A stretch of DNA of 64,000 nt from Posidonia oceanica (GCA_037176725.1 JAZBRS010000026.1:63032501-63096500); one strand, 5' to 3'. Positions 11,334 through 23,605 are shown, counted from the first letter of the stretch. Made by a program: numbers and translations. The notes: generated by a model from the sequence alone, not told the origin.

Positions 11334-11925
11334 CATGCGAAACCGAGAAAACAATTTTAGGCTGCGCACTACTGCGAGTACCATCCGAAGCCGGCAAGCT
11401 GCGAAAGTCTTGTGGGTGCTGAGGATGCTACCTTAGGCAGTATGCGAACCACGGGTTTGAAGCCTAAACACGCGATGCTATGCAATGAAATGCAATGTAT
11501 AAACAGTGGAACGCCGGGCATGCTGAACCGAGAGAATGATCCTGAGGCCGCGCACTACCGCGGGTGCCATCCAAAGCCAGCAAGCTGCGAAAGTCTTGCA
11601 GGTGCCGAAGATGGTACCTTAGGCAATACGTGAACCAGGGTTCGAATCCTAAGCACGCCATGTCCGTGTGATGATGAAATGTGATACTAGGACTGACTCT
11701 ACGGAGGGTACAAGAAAGCTATATGATGTCATGCAATGAGGATGCAGTGGAATGCAATGTATAAACAGTGGAACGCCAGGCATGCGAAACCGAGAAAACG
11801 ATCCCAAGGCCGCACACTACTGCGAGTATCATCCAAAGCCGGCAAGCTGCGAAAGTCTTATGGGTGTCGGGGATGATACCTTAGGCAATACGTGAACCAG
11901 GGGTTCGAATCCTAAGCGTGCTATG
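11334..11925. repeat. About 145-bp repeat, three copies, each with a B-box-like word
   Basis: Copies start near 11334, 11519 and 11779. Each runs from a GCATGC/GAACCGAGA region to a segment with CCTTAGG, then GAACC...GGTTCGAATCC (GGTTTGAAGCC in the first copy) and CCTAAGC. Three further copies lie in N2 (about 60857, 61080 and 61267). CTTAGG pairs with CCTAAG, and GAACC with GGTTC inside it, giving a nested hairpin. GGTTCGAATCC matches the RNA polymerase III B-box, but I see no A-box or tRNA cloverleaf. Confidence 0.6.
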
Positions 11926-12011
11926 CCCGTGTGATGATGAAATGCTAATGCCATGCAACAAAATGCTATTACACTACGACAAAGGGGTGATAAGTTAACG
12001 GACTTATCGCC

Positions 12012-12390
12012 AGATAGTTAGGGAGTATCGGCTCTCTAAGGAGTTGATAGACTCATCACCGGATAGTTAGGGCTATCAGCCCGATGAGGAGTTAACGGAC
12101 TCATCGCCAGATAGGTAGGGCTATCAGCCCGAATGAGGAGTTGACGAACTCATCACCGGATAGTTAGGGCTATCAGCCCGATGAGGAGTTAACGGACTCA
12201 TCACCGGATAGTTAGGGCTATCAGCCCGATGAGGAGTTAACGGACTCATCACCGGATAGTTAGGGCTATCAGCCCGATGAGGAGTTAACGGACTCATTAC
12301 TGGATAGTTAGGGCTATCAGCCCGATGAGGAGTTAACGGACTCATCACCGAATAGTTAGGGCTATCAGCCTGAATGAGGGTGGAAATAGG
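12012..12390. repeat. 48-bp tandem array of hairpins, about seven copies
   Basis: The GATAG word recurs every 48 bp (49 once) from about 12015 to 12352. Each unit holds two inverted repeats: GATGAG...CTCATC with an 11-nt loop, and GGGCT-ATC-AGCCC. Related single copies with GATAGGT...ACCTATC stems lie at about 12940, 13108, 14626 and 14677. Because 48 is divisible by three, an open frame crosses the array; I regard that as an artefact. Confidence 0.8.
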
Positions 12391-12475
12391 GTGGGATACC
12401 GAATTAGAAGGTGCGGCAGAGGTCTGGAGACGCTCCCACGACAGTTGGGGATGTCAGCCCAAATGAGGGTGAGGC

Positions 12476-13078
12476 GATACCAAAGGGCAGCAAAAAGAGA
12501 TGCCCCTGGTATCAGAGATGATACCAGGAGACAGCTGAAGCACCCCTGGCATCGAGGGCAGTGACAGGCCAACGAGTCTGTCAGGCACGAGAGGTGATCA
12601 CAAGTGAGACAACTTGTAATCACGAATGCAACGGGAATGCCATACCCGAAGGCGTGGCAGAGGTCCGTAGACGCTCCCGTAATAGTTGGGGATGTCAGCC
12701 CGATGTAGATGGAAATGGGATACCAAGGGGCAGCAAAAAGACGCCCCTGGTATCGGTGAACGATACCAAGGGACAGCCGAAGCGCCCATGGCATCAAAAT
12801 GCAAGGTGGAGACAACACTAACGAGTTTGTCAGCCGAGTAGTTAGGGCTACCAGCCCGAATGCAGTGGAATGGATGTAGGGGCTTACCGTGCGAGGTGCA
12901 ATGCCGGTGGGGGATGCGATGGAATATTGAATGCAAGGTGATAAGTTGATGGACCTATCGCCGGGCAGTTAAGGCTACCAGCCTGATGAGATGAGGGGAA
13001 CGATACCATGGGACAGCAAAAAAGATGCCCTTGGTACCATGGATGATACCAGGGGACAGCCGAAGCGCCCCTGGTACC
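12476..13078. repeat. Dispersed GATACC...GGTATC hairpins, six copies
   Basis: Stem-loops at about 12476-12513, 12520-12553, 12719-12754, 12762-12795, 13002-13038 and 13045-13078. They come in pairs: the first of each pair has an A-rich loop (AGCAAAAAGA), the second a loop of the form CAGCCGAAGC. Stems are 10-13 bp with few mismatches. They lie downstream of gag on the minus strand, in the would-be 3' region of N1 RNA. Confidence 0.7.
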
Positions 13079-13139
13079 GAAATACGAGGATGGATAGATG
13101 AATGGATGATAGGTTGACGGACCTATCGCCGAGCAGTTA

Positions 13140-14908
13140 GGGGTGCCAGCCCGTATGCAAGGAAATGAGGAATGCAAGGAGAAGACAGGAAACCCCCATG
13201 GTGGGTGTGCAATGGTCTCAGCGTGGGCATGCTTCGTGGCGTCACGAGGTGACAAACGAGGAACATGCCGGTCATCATGGACCTACCCAATGCAGTGGGT
13301 GGCAAAATTTGAAAAGTGCGGAACCTCTAAGCGAGGTCAGGCAAAAGGTGCTCATCCTTGGCTTCAGTTTTCGAAAACAAGGAGAAGGGAATAAGATAAA
13401 AATATATTACAGCATGCATGTTTTGGTGGCTTTGGACTCAAAAGCAGCTACTAAGAGGGTGCTTCTGCACTTTCAGACTCAGGGGGTCTTGATCCTCGTG
13501 CAACGCCATGCCGAGTTGTGGTCGGTGGCTCTCTTTCTCACTCTTGGCTCGGGATGAGGCCTTAGCTTTGCATAGTATAGCCTTTGGCTACAGGTGGGTA
13601 GCAGAAGCATTGGATGAAGCTTCACAGCCTCCATCTTAATTCCTCGGGGACCGACTATCGCTTTTGACGCTCACAGAATGATATTTCTTTTCCCCTCCTA
13701 AGTGACTGGAGTTGCATCTAGCCTACCAGGGGGTGAGTGTTGTCTGCACAGGGGATTGGAGCGTGCTGCTGCGCTCGAAGGGTGGGGCCAGGTCCTCCTG
13801 ATGATGTGTCCCGTGCAGTTGCCAGTGTGGCGCTTGAAGTTGATAACTGAGGTGGCTTCGATGCTCGTCCGAGTCACTCCTCTCATGAGTGCCTTCTTTC
13901 TTTAACTTTTTTCTTCATATTTCTTTTATGCTCAGCATGCATATCATGTTATCATATTTTTCTGCTCACATGATTTCTATTCTTTTGGACATGCATGACT
14001 TCGCCCTCTTAGGGTAGCTATCCCTGATGAGGTGCTAAGAGTTCGGCTGATCAACGTACACCTTCAGCCTCTGCAATGTGTACAGGCAGCCTCTGGCTAT
14101 GCTCTACTCTGCTTTGGTCCTCTCCATGTCTGGTGGACTCTCTTGATAGGGTAGATCTCGCTTCTGGGAGTTCTGAAACTCAGCGAGATGCTCTCTTCTG
14201 TTCTCAGTCTCACTCTGTAGCCACATGCAAGAGATGGCGCTGCTCAGGTGAGACCTGCCTGAGATTGTCACTGCTTGACACCCTCTAGGCACTGCTTGTT
14301 TGTCCGAAGCTGGGTTTTTGATTATACAAATGTTTATGGGTTTTGTATTTTTTAGAAGGGAAAGGAACAAGCATGTTTTTAGGTTTTTCCATTGGTTTTG
14401 TATTTTTTATGGTTTTTGGTTTAAGAAAATATAAAAAGGGAAAACCAGTAGCAAGGCGAGAAAATATTTTTGCGTTTTTTGATTTTCTTGATTTTTTTTG
14501 GTGCTTTTGTCTTTTACAGGATGCAAGAAATGACATGTATGTGCAGAAGATGAAGAATGCATGATGATAGATATGTACAAAGAATGATAGATATGAGATG
14601 ATATGTGCAGAAGAACGTGCAGAGTGATAGGTTGACGGACCTATCACCGAATAGTTAGGGATATCAGCCCGGGGGTGATAGGTTAACAGACCTATCGCTG
14701 AGCAGTTAGGGTTGCCAGCCCGGATGCAGGGAATAAATGCAAGAAGCAAAAAGGGATGCATGTTTTCTTTTTGATGGGTTTTGTTGATTTTATGCTTTTT
14801 ATAATTTTCAGACAAGGCAAAAAAAACCACAAAAAACAAAACAAAACGAAAAGAAAAGACAATGTAGGAATCAAAAGAGAGGCAAGGGAGACTTACCTGT
14901 CAGCAACC
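13140..14908 (-). other. N1 interior between hairpins and gag
   Basis: No recognisable protein. Two more GATAGGT...ACCTATC hairpins lie at about 14626 and 14677. A strong splice donor on the minus strand (ACAG|GTAAGT, near 14899) follows the gag 3' end, so part of this region may be an intron or spliced 3' region. The stretch 14300-14860 is AT-rich. Confidence 0.45.
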
Positions 14909-15182
14909 TCAGGAGGGAGGTGCTGGGTTCGCTCCTACGCTGCTGATGCTGTCGGCGAGGTCCACTGTTGGTAGTGCGGGGAGCACTGGGGCTGCTGACG
15001 GCAGTGTAGGGAGCACTGGGGCTGCAAAAGTTGGAGGAGGAGCTAACCTGGACGACGCTGCAACTGAGCTTGTTGTCGACGCTACCGTTGCATCTCTGAG
15101 CGTCCCTTGAACGAGATAGGAAAGGCAGGAAAAGGGGATTACGCCGATGGGATGAGAAGGATCCACTGGGGCAGAGTTGGAC

Positions 15183-16943
15183 TTAGAAAAGTCTAGTGTA
15201 GACCCCCGAGGTTCCGACAGCTACGAAACCTATAGACTCGGAAGAGGAAGGGTCGGCTACACTAGGGTGTGCGAGTGCAAGTGCAGGTGTATGTGTAAGT
15301 GCTGGCTCCTGCTCGTCAACGTTGATGATCCTGCGATCAATCAGGCGCTGAACAGCATCCCGGAGAGTGAGGCAGTTGTCCGTCGAGTGCCCGGTGGCCT
15401 GATGGAAACTGCAAAACTGATCAGTATCATGCCACCATGGAGGGGGGTTTGGTGACGGATGGACAGCCAGGAGTCTCAGGAGCGACTCAACTTGAGGGAA
15501 GATGACGCTCAGTGGTTCGGGGAAAGGGGTGTAATCACACTCAGCCCGACGAGGTCGTCTTTGCCCTAGATGGAGTCCTTGCCGAGCGGGTGTGACGTGA
15601 TGCACGGGCTCGATGGTGGCAGTGTGCTCAGTGGTGCAAAATTAGGTGCGTGCTCTAGCGGAAAAGGGTCTAGCTGACTCTCTGCATAGGCAGGCTCTTC
15701 AGGGGGATCGGTGCATGCTTCGGTGAGCTGTTCGGAGCAGTCAGGAGCGAAGTTGTTCTTGTTGTTGCTGCTGCAGCGATTGCTGGAGGTGTTGGCCTGC
15801 CAAGCCAATGCAAAAGGTGTGGAGAAATGCCCACTTCGCAGTGACCTTTCCATGCGGGCGCCAGGCCTAACCAGCGATGCAAAGCTAGTATTGTACTGAA
15901 TACAAAGCAGAGTCCCAGTCGCTGGCTGCGCTCCCTTGATGATCATCTCGATAGAATCCTCCTCGGAGGGTCTATCTTTGACCTGGATGGCTAAGGAGCG
16001 CCAGCGACCGACATACTCCCCGAATGGCTCTTGGGGCCTCTACCGGATGGGATCAGGTCAAGGTTGAAAGCATACTGCTCAAGAAAGGCCTGAGAAAGAT
16101 CAGTCCAAGTCTGAACCGTAGCCATGTCAAGGGAAGTGAACCACTTGAGCGCGGGGCCGGTTAAACTCTTTTGAAACAGGCGGATAAGGAGCCTTTCATC
16201 AGCATGAAGCTGAGCAAGGTCCCCGCAGTACATTTTCAGATGCGAAATTGGACAGCCTTTACCATTGTATTTATCGAAGACTGGGATGCGGAACTTCGAA
16301 GGGAGTGCGGCCTCAGGAAAGAGACAGAGGTCGCGAAATTGGTAAGATTGGTGGTCCTTGCCCTGCACTAGACGTAGTGCTTTCTCCAGAACGTCCATCC
16401 TGTCATTGATGGGGTCTGGATTGGCTGCCAAAGGAGGTGAGGCAGCAGGGGCAGGGACCACATACGCTGTCTGGGTCGCACCGGGGTGCTCCTCTGGATC
16501 CACCATCGTGTCGCCTGGTGGCACGACGTGATGGCCAGCGTGTCCGTGCATGCGTGCAGTGTAGGCAGGAAAGTATGCTTGGTTCTGAACCTAATGCAAG
16601 GGGGATGGATAGATAATATGCTGTGCAGTGCGTAGTGCAAAGTGCTGGAGCAACAATTGCTGCGTAGGCGTGGTGCCGGGCAGCGAGCTAGTGGGTACTG
16701 TGCTCCAACCAGCTCGAAGGACTGATCACCAAGTGGTGGAGTTGCATGCAGTGCATAGTCCTGTGCAGAAGCAGGAGGTAGATGTCGCGCCTCCATCACT
16801 GGAGCAGTGTGTAGCTGGGGCGATGGCCTGGGCGGGAGTGCAGTGTGTGCAGAAGCAGGCCGCAGAGGAACCTCAGGGGCAGCAGGAACACAAGAGGGGC
16901 GAACCGATAGAGCCATACCCTGCAATGTCTGGGCAAGCTCCAT
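15183..16943 (-). pseudogene. gag: N1 gag, frameshifted
   Basis: The retrotransposon gag domain is clear at 15991-16551: residues around LPSKFRIPVFDKYNGKG, ISHLKMYCG, LTGPALKWF and FLEQYAFNLDLIP are typical Ty3/gypsy capsid motifs. The C-terminal part of the capsid continues at 15566-15946 (PGARMERSLRSGHF) and the nucleocapsid region at 15183-15605, with a C-x2-H-x4-H-x4-C knuckle (FCSFHQATGHSTDNC). The pieces lie in different frames, so at least two frameshifts separate them; a further frame at 16368-16943 and one at 17033-17320 probably hold the N-terminus. Broken gag together with very similar LTRs suggests the element moved using another copy's proteins. Confidence 0.85.
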
Positions 16944-17333
16944 CAGGTGCCGATATCACACTTCAGGGGACCTGTGAGTGGGAACACTGAGTTGCAAGAC
17001 CGGCCGCGGACCAGATTCAAGAGGTCGGGAACCTATGGCAAAGGTCGCCGTAGTAGAAGGGACAAAGCCCTGGGACGGAGGGTCAGAGGCGCCTCTGGAG
17101 CGCGAGGGGCAGTCATTGAGACGGACTCGACGACCGGATCCAGAGAGGTGCATGTCTGCCAAAGCCCCACAGTAAACTGGGGTGCCCCAGACACCAAAGG
17201 GTGGAATCCTAGTGTCATAGAGGGCACAGAGCGAGTGGAAGTGAAATCCGGAGGGACCCAAGTGGTAAACCCCTTCAAGTCAACAGAAAAGCGGAGCTCA
17301 CCGGCAGACTGGGCCATCATTGACCGAGTCTAA

Positions 17334-18785
17334 GCAAGGGGAGATTGTGACGAGGAAACAAAGATGCAAGGCCTAAAGGAGAGCTAGTGCAGCGACGAGT
17401 AGCTCAGAGACAGAGGAGGGACGCTCTGGGTCCGGGCAGCGGATCCCACACCTACCTGTAAAACCAATAAAGATGTCAGAGGTTGAATGCACTAAAGAGT
17501 TATTAGGGGTGGCATGAGTGGCACATATGCTGATGAATGCCCTAATATGCACTCTCTCACCGTGCATGTCCGAGTAGATGACCTACTAGGACGCGCTCAT
17601 GGGTAATGGGATTTAAGACAGACTCCAGGTCAGAAAAGAGTGGGCCACCGTCTGAATCCTGGCCCAAAGCTCAGGCAGTAACGGGGTGGTGCGTTGGTAG
17701 CTTCGACCCTGCTGAAGCATGGGTGGTACCCTTCATTAGCACCGACATGACCCCTGACAAGGGGGGACAGACCGACTGACTTGCGCCATGCCAAAGCAGT
17801 GGGGCAAGTGGCCGGGACCATCCTTCGCAGACTATGGGTGGACTCAGAAGAAAGGATGCATGCTTTCTAAAATGAATCAAACATGCGAAATGCTTTAAAG
17901 TATTTTACTTGTGTTTTATTAACCAAAGGGGGAAAATTACAAGTTTTTGGCTCTAGTTGTGCCTAAATGTTATTGCTTGGCTTTACTGTAGCTTTTAAAT
18001 TAAGCAAAGGGGAAGCAAGCATGTTTCTACTATCCTAGGCATGGCATATGCAAAGGGGAAAGAGACAGACAAACATGGCATGCAAACAATCATACAACAA
18101 GGCAAAAGACATGCACATGGCATGTGCAAGTATTTGTGGACATGCTTAGTGAAAGTGGAAAGCAATCAGCACAACAAAAGGCAGGTAAGGCATAGCATGT
18201 GCATCAATGTAGTGACATAGCATACTTGTGTAAAATAAACCAAGCATCAGACAAAAGGCATGAATTAAAGCAATAATCACGCAAGCATGGCAATGGAATG
18301 CTGGAATAAGGGAAGTATTTGAATTAAGGCAGCGAATAAAGCAGATAAGGTAAATAAATGCTAAGATAATAATTAAAGCAGTGCGATAAGTAAATGAATA
18401 AGGCAATTAAAGGGGAGCTAAGCAAGCAAACTAGGCATGCAAAAGCAGACAAGGCAAATAAAGATGCAAAAGCCAAGTGGCGAGAAAGCCAAATCAAAAG
18501 CCAAAGTCGGGTTTCTCCAGCAGGGTTTCTACTGTCCTGTGATCGTTTCCCGCGCTTGATCACGACAGGTCTCTCATGCTGCCATAGCTCGCGATGCGAT
18601 CGTGTCGTGAGAGAGAGAGGGGGGTCACAATTAGTAGTGAATCTGGGGAGAAAACTCGACTCGAAAATACTGGAAAAACGCAAAGAAAGAGAATAGCAAA
18701 GAGCAGGCAAGGCAAGCAAAAGCAAAAGGCAAATAAAGGAGCAAAATGCGGGCGAGCAAACCAAAACGAAAGCTGGAGTGCAATC
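17334..18785 (-). other. N1 leader between PBS and gag
   Basis: No gene. Next to the PBS, about 18530-18680 carries an inverted repeat (CACGACA...TGTCGTG) and then CTCGACTCGAAAA, which resembles the terminal U5 segment of the LTR itself and of N3. So a partial copy of the LTR end seems to be duplicated in the leader. A structured leader next to the PBS could serve in packaging or dimerisation; this is inference. Confidence 0.45.
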
Positions 18786-18803
18786 CCCCCAGCGGAGTCA
18801 CCA
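18786..18803 (-). other. Primer-binding site of N1
   Basis: On the minus strand TGGTGACTCCGCTGGGGG starts one base after the 5' LTR terminus. It differs from the A/B primer site (TGGCGATCACGGTGGGAC), so N1 uses a different tRNA primer and belongs to another family. Confidence 0.8.
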
Positions 18804-18804
18804 C

Positions 18805-21800
18805 TGTAGCGATCCCAGTGTCCGGATCGTCCATGCACGATGCCAAAGCTCGAGTGCACCGATCAAAATCAGGTTCACTATTAGCAGGTGCATCCGAGAA
18901 GGAAGACTTGACTCGAAAACACCAAAAAAGGGAAAAAAGAGCAAGAAAAAGGAAAGATAAGACAAATTAGAGTTGCCACCGTGTCTATTAAGTCGGGAGA
19001 AAAGGAAAACCGGGGAAATGCATGAATAAACACGCAAAACCAAGCAAAAGATGCAATGCGATGCAATGCAAATGAAATGATATGCAATAAGATGCAAATG
19101 ATGTGACTCGTGCCTAGGATAAGGGCAATATGGTCATTGCGGGCCATGAGAAAGGGCAAGGACTCCTGTTAGATGCGGGGAAGGTGTTAGGCACCCCCAA
19201 CACGCCCGATAATCGGTCTTTCTAGGCTTATGCTCGCATACGCAGGGAAATGCATGCTTTGAATGCCTAAGTGCCATGAATGCCTAATTGGATACTCAAA
19301 TGTGTGCTCCAAGTGATGAGATGAATGCTGGGAATTAAACGTGCTATCTACGTGCTTAGCAGCGCTGTCTGTGTTCCGAACCGGACGAACCCTGATTTGT
19401 GAGAACTCCAGGCAGTAAGCATCACTGCCTTAAATGCAAATGCAGGCGATAAAACAAAACAGCGGTAAAACCATACACATGCAAGCGACATGCAAAATGG
19501 TGCAACAGCAAGCGAAAAGGAATGCGAGCACTCAAAACGATGCGAAAACAGGCAAAAACAAATGTGGGCACGCAAAACGGTGCAAGAGCGATAGCAGGCA
19601 CGCAAAACGGTGCGAAAACGAGCAAAAACAGATGTGGGCATGTAAAACGATGCATGCAATGCAAATGAATGATGTGTTGTGCTTCAAATGAACTTATCTT
19701 GAGAATCTGAGGCCTGATCTGAGATAACTTTGGTTGGAATGGAGGATCATTCAACCAGGAAGACCTGGATAGTCAGATCGTGGAAATCCAACGGTCCGAT
19801 CAAAAGTTATTCAGGTTTCAATTCAGAAGGCTCAAGGGCCAGAAAAGGTAGGGATCTAAGTGCAAATAGTCCCTAAGGGTGTGCAGAACAGGGTGTATGC
19901 ATGCAAGAATGCTGAGGATGCTTGAATGAATGCAGGAGAGCAATGTTCACTGATATGGGAGTGCAAATGCATGCAAAAATGCAATGTAGGGACCTAAGTG
20001 CAATTTTGGAAAACTACAGGGTCCTCTGTGCAAAATGTCCTTACATGGGTGTAAAACAGGTCTAATGCATGCATGAATGCTAATGTAATGATGCATGACT
20101 GAATGCGATGCTAAGTGGAAGATATGCATGCAAAAATGCAAGAAAAGGGCCTAAATGCAGTTTTTAAAACTTACAGGGCCAAAATGCAATGCAAAGAAAG
20201 CATGCAAACTTGTTAAAGTTGAAAAACATGGACTTATGTGCAATTTCAGAAAATTGTTGGGTTCTTTAACAATGCAATGTGGTTTGAAATGCAACTAACA
20301 TGGTATTTGAATGCATGGAGGACTAAAATGCAAATAAAACTAGTTTTTTTGGATTTTTTAGCAATGCAATAAGATAAGAAACAGAAATTAAATGAAAGAT
20401 GAATGCTCTGAGGACTGATGTGCAATTACAAAATTTTTATGGGTTTTATATGCAATGAAATATGCAAATTTAAACAACTGATTCACAGAATGTGGACTTA
20501 AGTGCAATTACAGCATGTTTTTGTGTTTTTTAGCAATGCAGTATGATTTAAATGCAGATTAAATGATTTCTAATCAACCACAGGATCTGAAAGTAAATAA
20601 AATAAAAGACAGAGTCTAAAATGCAATGTAATATGATAAACATGCGATTTAAATGATTTTTAACAACTGAAGATGGACTAAAGTGCAAATAAAATAAATC
20701 AGAGGGGCTACATGCAATGCAACATGGTAAAGCTGTGATTTAAATGACTTTTCAATTGAGCAGAGGACCTAAGTGTAAATATCATAAGTTGCTGGAGTTA
20801 AATGTAATGTAATAAGATAAAAAACAAGCATTTAAATGATATTAATCAACTGCAGGACTCAAGTGCAAATATAATAAACTACTGGACTGAAACGAAATGA
20901 TATTAAAAGCTTTTGAACTACAGCAGGACCGAAATGTAAATAAAGGAAATGATAGAAATAAAAAGCAATGCAATATAGTTTTATTCAGACATTAAATGAT
21001 TCTTAAACTGATTCTAGACCTAAACGTAATAAAAATAAACTAACAGAATTTATTTCAATGCAAGCTTTAAACTATATTCAAGTTTTAAAAAAGAAAAATA
21101 AGGGAACAGTACCGTCTTCCCTGCGTGTCCAAGCACTGTGTCGGCGGAGGAGCGGCGGCGCACGGCGAGCTGCAGGCGCGGGTGGAGCTCGGCGAGGCTT
21201 CTGGACGTCCGGCGAGGTGATCTGGAGGCGAGCGGAGGCGGCACGGTGGTCCAGCGCGTGCGATGAGCGTCGACAGCGGTGAACATTGCTGGAGAAGAAG
21301 AGAACTCCGGCGAGGCTCAAAAATCGACCCAATGCAGCAAAAATTCATCTAAAATGCTGTAAAGCATGGCATGCATACAAGGAAAATAAATACGCATCGA
21401 TTTACCTGTGACGGCGGCTGCAGAAGGCTAGCAACGTCGGTGGCCAATGCTGGTCCGGCGGTGGGTTGCTGCGGCGCTCAGAGGGCCGGAAGGGCAGCTG
21501 GGCGGTGCCGGCGGGTTGCAGGCGTGCAGGCGGTGCTCTAGGTGGCCTCAGAAGCAGGTTGCGGTGGCCGGAGTGGAAAATGGGATTTTTGGGTGCCGAT
21601 CGGTGATGCTGAGGTCATCCCGGCGATCTGTGGCTCTCCAGGCTAAGGTGGAGGCTCCTCTAGGTTGCTGGAGGCTGCAGGAAGGTGGTGGAGGGGTTCA
21701 ATTGGGTTGGCAAGGCTTCTGGAGGGAGGTGTGAGTGTTTGAAGATTTCTGAGCAGTTGGGTGTGCTAAGTGTTTGTGGTGGTTTGTGGGGACTGTGGGA

Positions 21801-23599
21801 GGTTTCGGGCCAAAGTGAGGGTTGGCTCAGGGAGGTGGTTGTTCCAGGAGTTTGCTGGGGAAGTTTGGGTGGCTGATCGGGGCTGTGGTGCTAGTTTTGG
21901 GATGGAGTTTGCAGTGGTGTGAGAGTTGGGTTCGGGGGGAGGCTTTTGGGTGGATTTTTGGTGATTCTGGGTGATTTCTGGGATCACCAGGGTTCGTGAG
22001 GGTCTGGAGGAGTTCTTGGTGTCTGTCGGTGGCCGTTCTGGGGTGAATTGGTTTTGTTCTCCCCCCCTCTCTCTGTGTCTATCAGTGGGTCAAGGTGAAG
22101 GTGAATTGGTCTTGGTCTTGGCCACAGGGTGGCAGGGTATGGAGGTCGTGGGTCGTGGTGATGGAGGCTGTCAGGAGGATGGCCGGGAAGTCTTTGGTGT
22201 CAGGGAGGTTTGAATCTGGCAGAGGATCACAGGGAAGGAAGCTGTCGTTTGTGGTTGATCTGTGGATGAAGGAGGAAGAAAGGAAGAAGAAGAGAGTGAG
22301 GAGTTTTGGGCTGGGCTGTTGAAAGAAGAAAAAAAGAAAAAAAGGTGGAGTGGGCCGGGCTAAAGGAATAGGGAAAGAAAAAGAAAAAAAAGAAAGGAAA
22401 GAAAGGAAGAAAGAAGGAAAGAAGGGAGGAGAGAGAGGGAGGATAAAGAGGAGAGAGAAGAAGAAGGAAAAGGATAATTGGAGAGGAAAGAAGGAGAAGA
22501 CTTGTGGTTTTTTTTTTTGTTCTTTAGGGTTTTAATGTTTTGAATTGGGGTTTTAAGTTTTTAGAGGATTGTTTTTTTAGGTTTTGAATTAGGTTCTTTT
22601 TTCTTAGATTTTTTTTAATTAAGTTTTTCTTAGTTTTTTAGTTAGGTTTTTCTTAGGTTTTTTAGTTGGTTGTTTCTAGGTTTTAGAATTAGGTTCTTTT
22701 TTCTTAGATTTTTCCTTTTGATTGTTTTAATTGTTTCTTCCAGGTTTTTGATTGTTTTTTTTTTAGGATTTTCTTTTGATTGTTTTAATTGTTTTTAAGT
22801 TTTTTAATTTGTTTTAATTGTTTTTACGTTTGTTTAACTTGTTTTTAATTTGTTTTCAAGTTTTTAAATTGTTTTAACTTGGATTTTTCTTTTAAATTGT
22901 TTTTTAAGTGTTTTGATTTGTTTTTTTGATTAGATTTTTCTTTTTAATTGTTTCTTTAAGTGTTTTAATTTGTTTTTGATTGTTTTAAGTTTTGAAATTT
23001 GTTTTTCATTTGTTTTTAAGTTTGTTTAACTTGTTTTGATTTGTTTTTAAATTGTTTTAACTTGGAATTTTCTTTTAAATTGTTTCTAAGTGTTTTGATT
23101 TGTTTTTTGATTGGATTTTTCTTTTTATTTGTTTTAAGGAGTGTTGGATGGGGCTGGTGATGAGTTTGAAGAAGGAGGGAAGAGAGGAGAAGAGGAGGAT
23201 AATGAAGAGAGAGAAAAAGGATAACGAGAAGAGAGAAAAGGATAATGAGGAGAGAGGGAGAGGATAATTAGGGGAGAGAAGAGGATAATGACTTGGATTT
23301 GGAAGGGTTTTGTGATCTAGTGTTTCTAGGGTTTAGGGGGGTTTTTCCTAGGATTTTTGCTAGGTTTTTCTTAGGGTTTTAAGTGTAGTTTTCTAGGTTG
23401 AAGAAAGGATGGGTTTTCCTAGGGTTTTTGGATGGGTTTAGGGTTTAGGGAATGATATTGGTTTTGGAATGGGGTGTAGGCTTAGGGTTTAGGATTTAGG
23501 TTTGAAATGGGGGGTTTTAGGTTTGAAAAGGGTTTAGGGTTTTGAAGCCACCAGAGAGAGAGATCCACCAATTTAGCCTGTCAAAATGGGGTATCAACA
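18805..23599 (-). repeat. N1 5' LTR (right copy)
   Basis: 4,795 bp and collinear with 5914-10752. Visible differences are few: scattered substitutions, a deletion of about 24 bp near 19494, and a deletion in the GTGTGTG stretch near 22080. On the minus strand it opens TGTTGATACCCC. Confidence 0.92.
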
Positions 23600-23604
23600 C
23601 CCTC
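23600..23604. repeat. Target site duplication of N1, right
   Basis: CCCTC, partner of CCCTT at 5909-5913. Confidence 0.65.
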
Positions 23605-23605
23605 C

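Larger units (their letters stand above)
5914..23599 (-). mobile_element. N1: gag-only Ty3/gypsy element with very long LTRs
   Basis: A complete insertion of about 17.7 kb in reverse orientation. LTR copies occupy 5914-10752 and 18805-23599, both TG...CA. On the minus strand the order is 5' LTR (23599 down to 18805), PBS, leader, gag, hairpin-rich 3' region, polypurine tract, 3' LTR. I find no protease, RT, RNase H or integrase in the 8-kb interior, so the element would depend on enzymes from elsewhere. The two LTRs look nearly identical apart from short indels and scattered substitutions, which suggests a fairly recent insertion. Resembles the gag-only (TR-GAG type) non-autonomous elements of plants. 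Confidence 0.9.

Noticed and set aside
10917..11384. Minus-strand ORF of 155 codons in N1 next to the 3' LTR
   Set aside because: The same region in N2 is broken and repeats dominate the sequence; no protein resemblance.
11615..11655. tRNA gene
   Set aside because: Only the T-loop-like word is present; no acceptor stem, A-box or anticodon arm can be drawn.
12124..12348. Minus-strand ORF with a perfect 16-residue repeat
   Set aside because: It follows from the 48-bp array having a length divisible by three; no start context or relative supports a protein.
16628..17333. Plus-strand ORFs in N1
   Set aside because: They lie opposite the N1 gag N-terminus; PBS, polypurine tract and gag all place the coding strand on minus.
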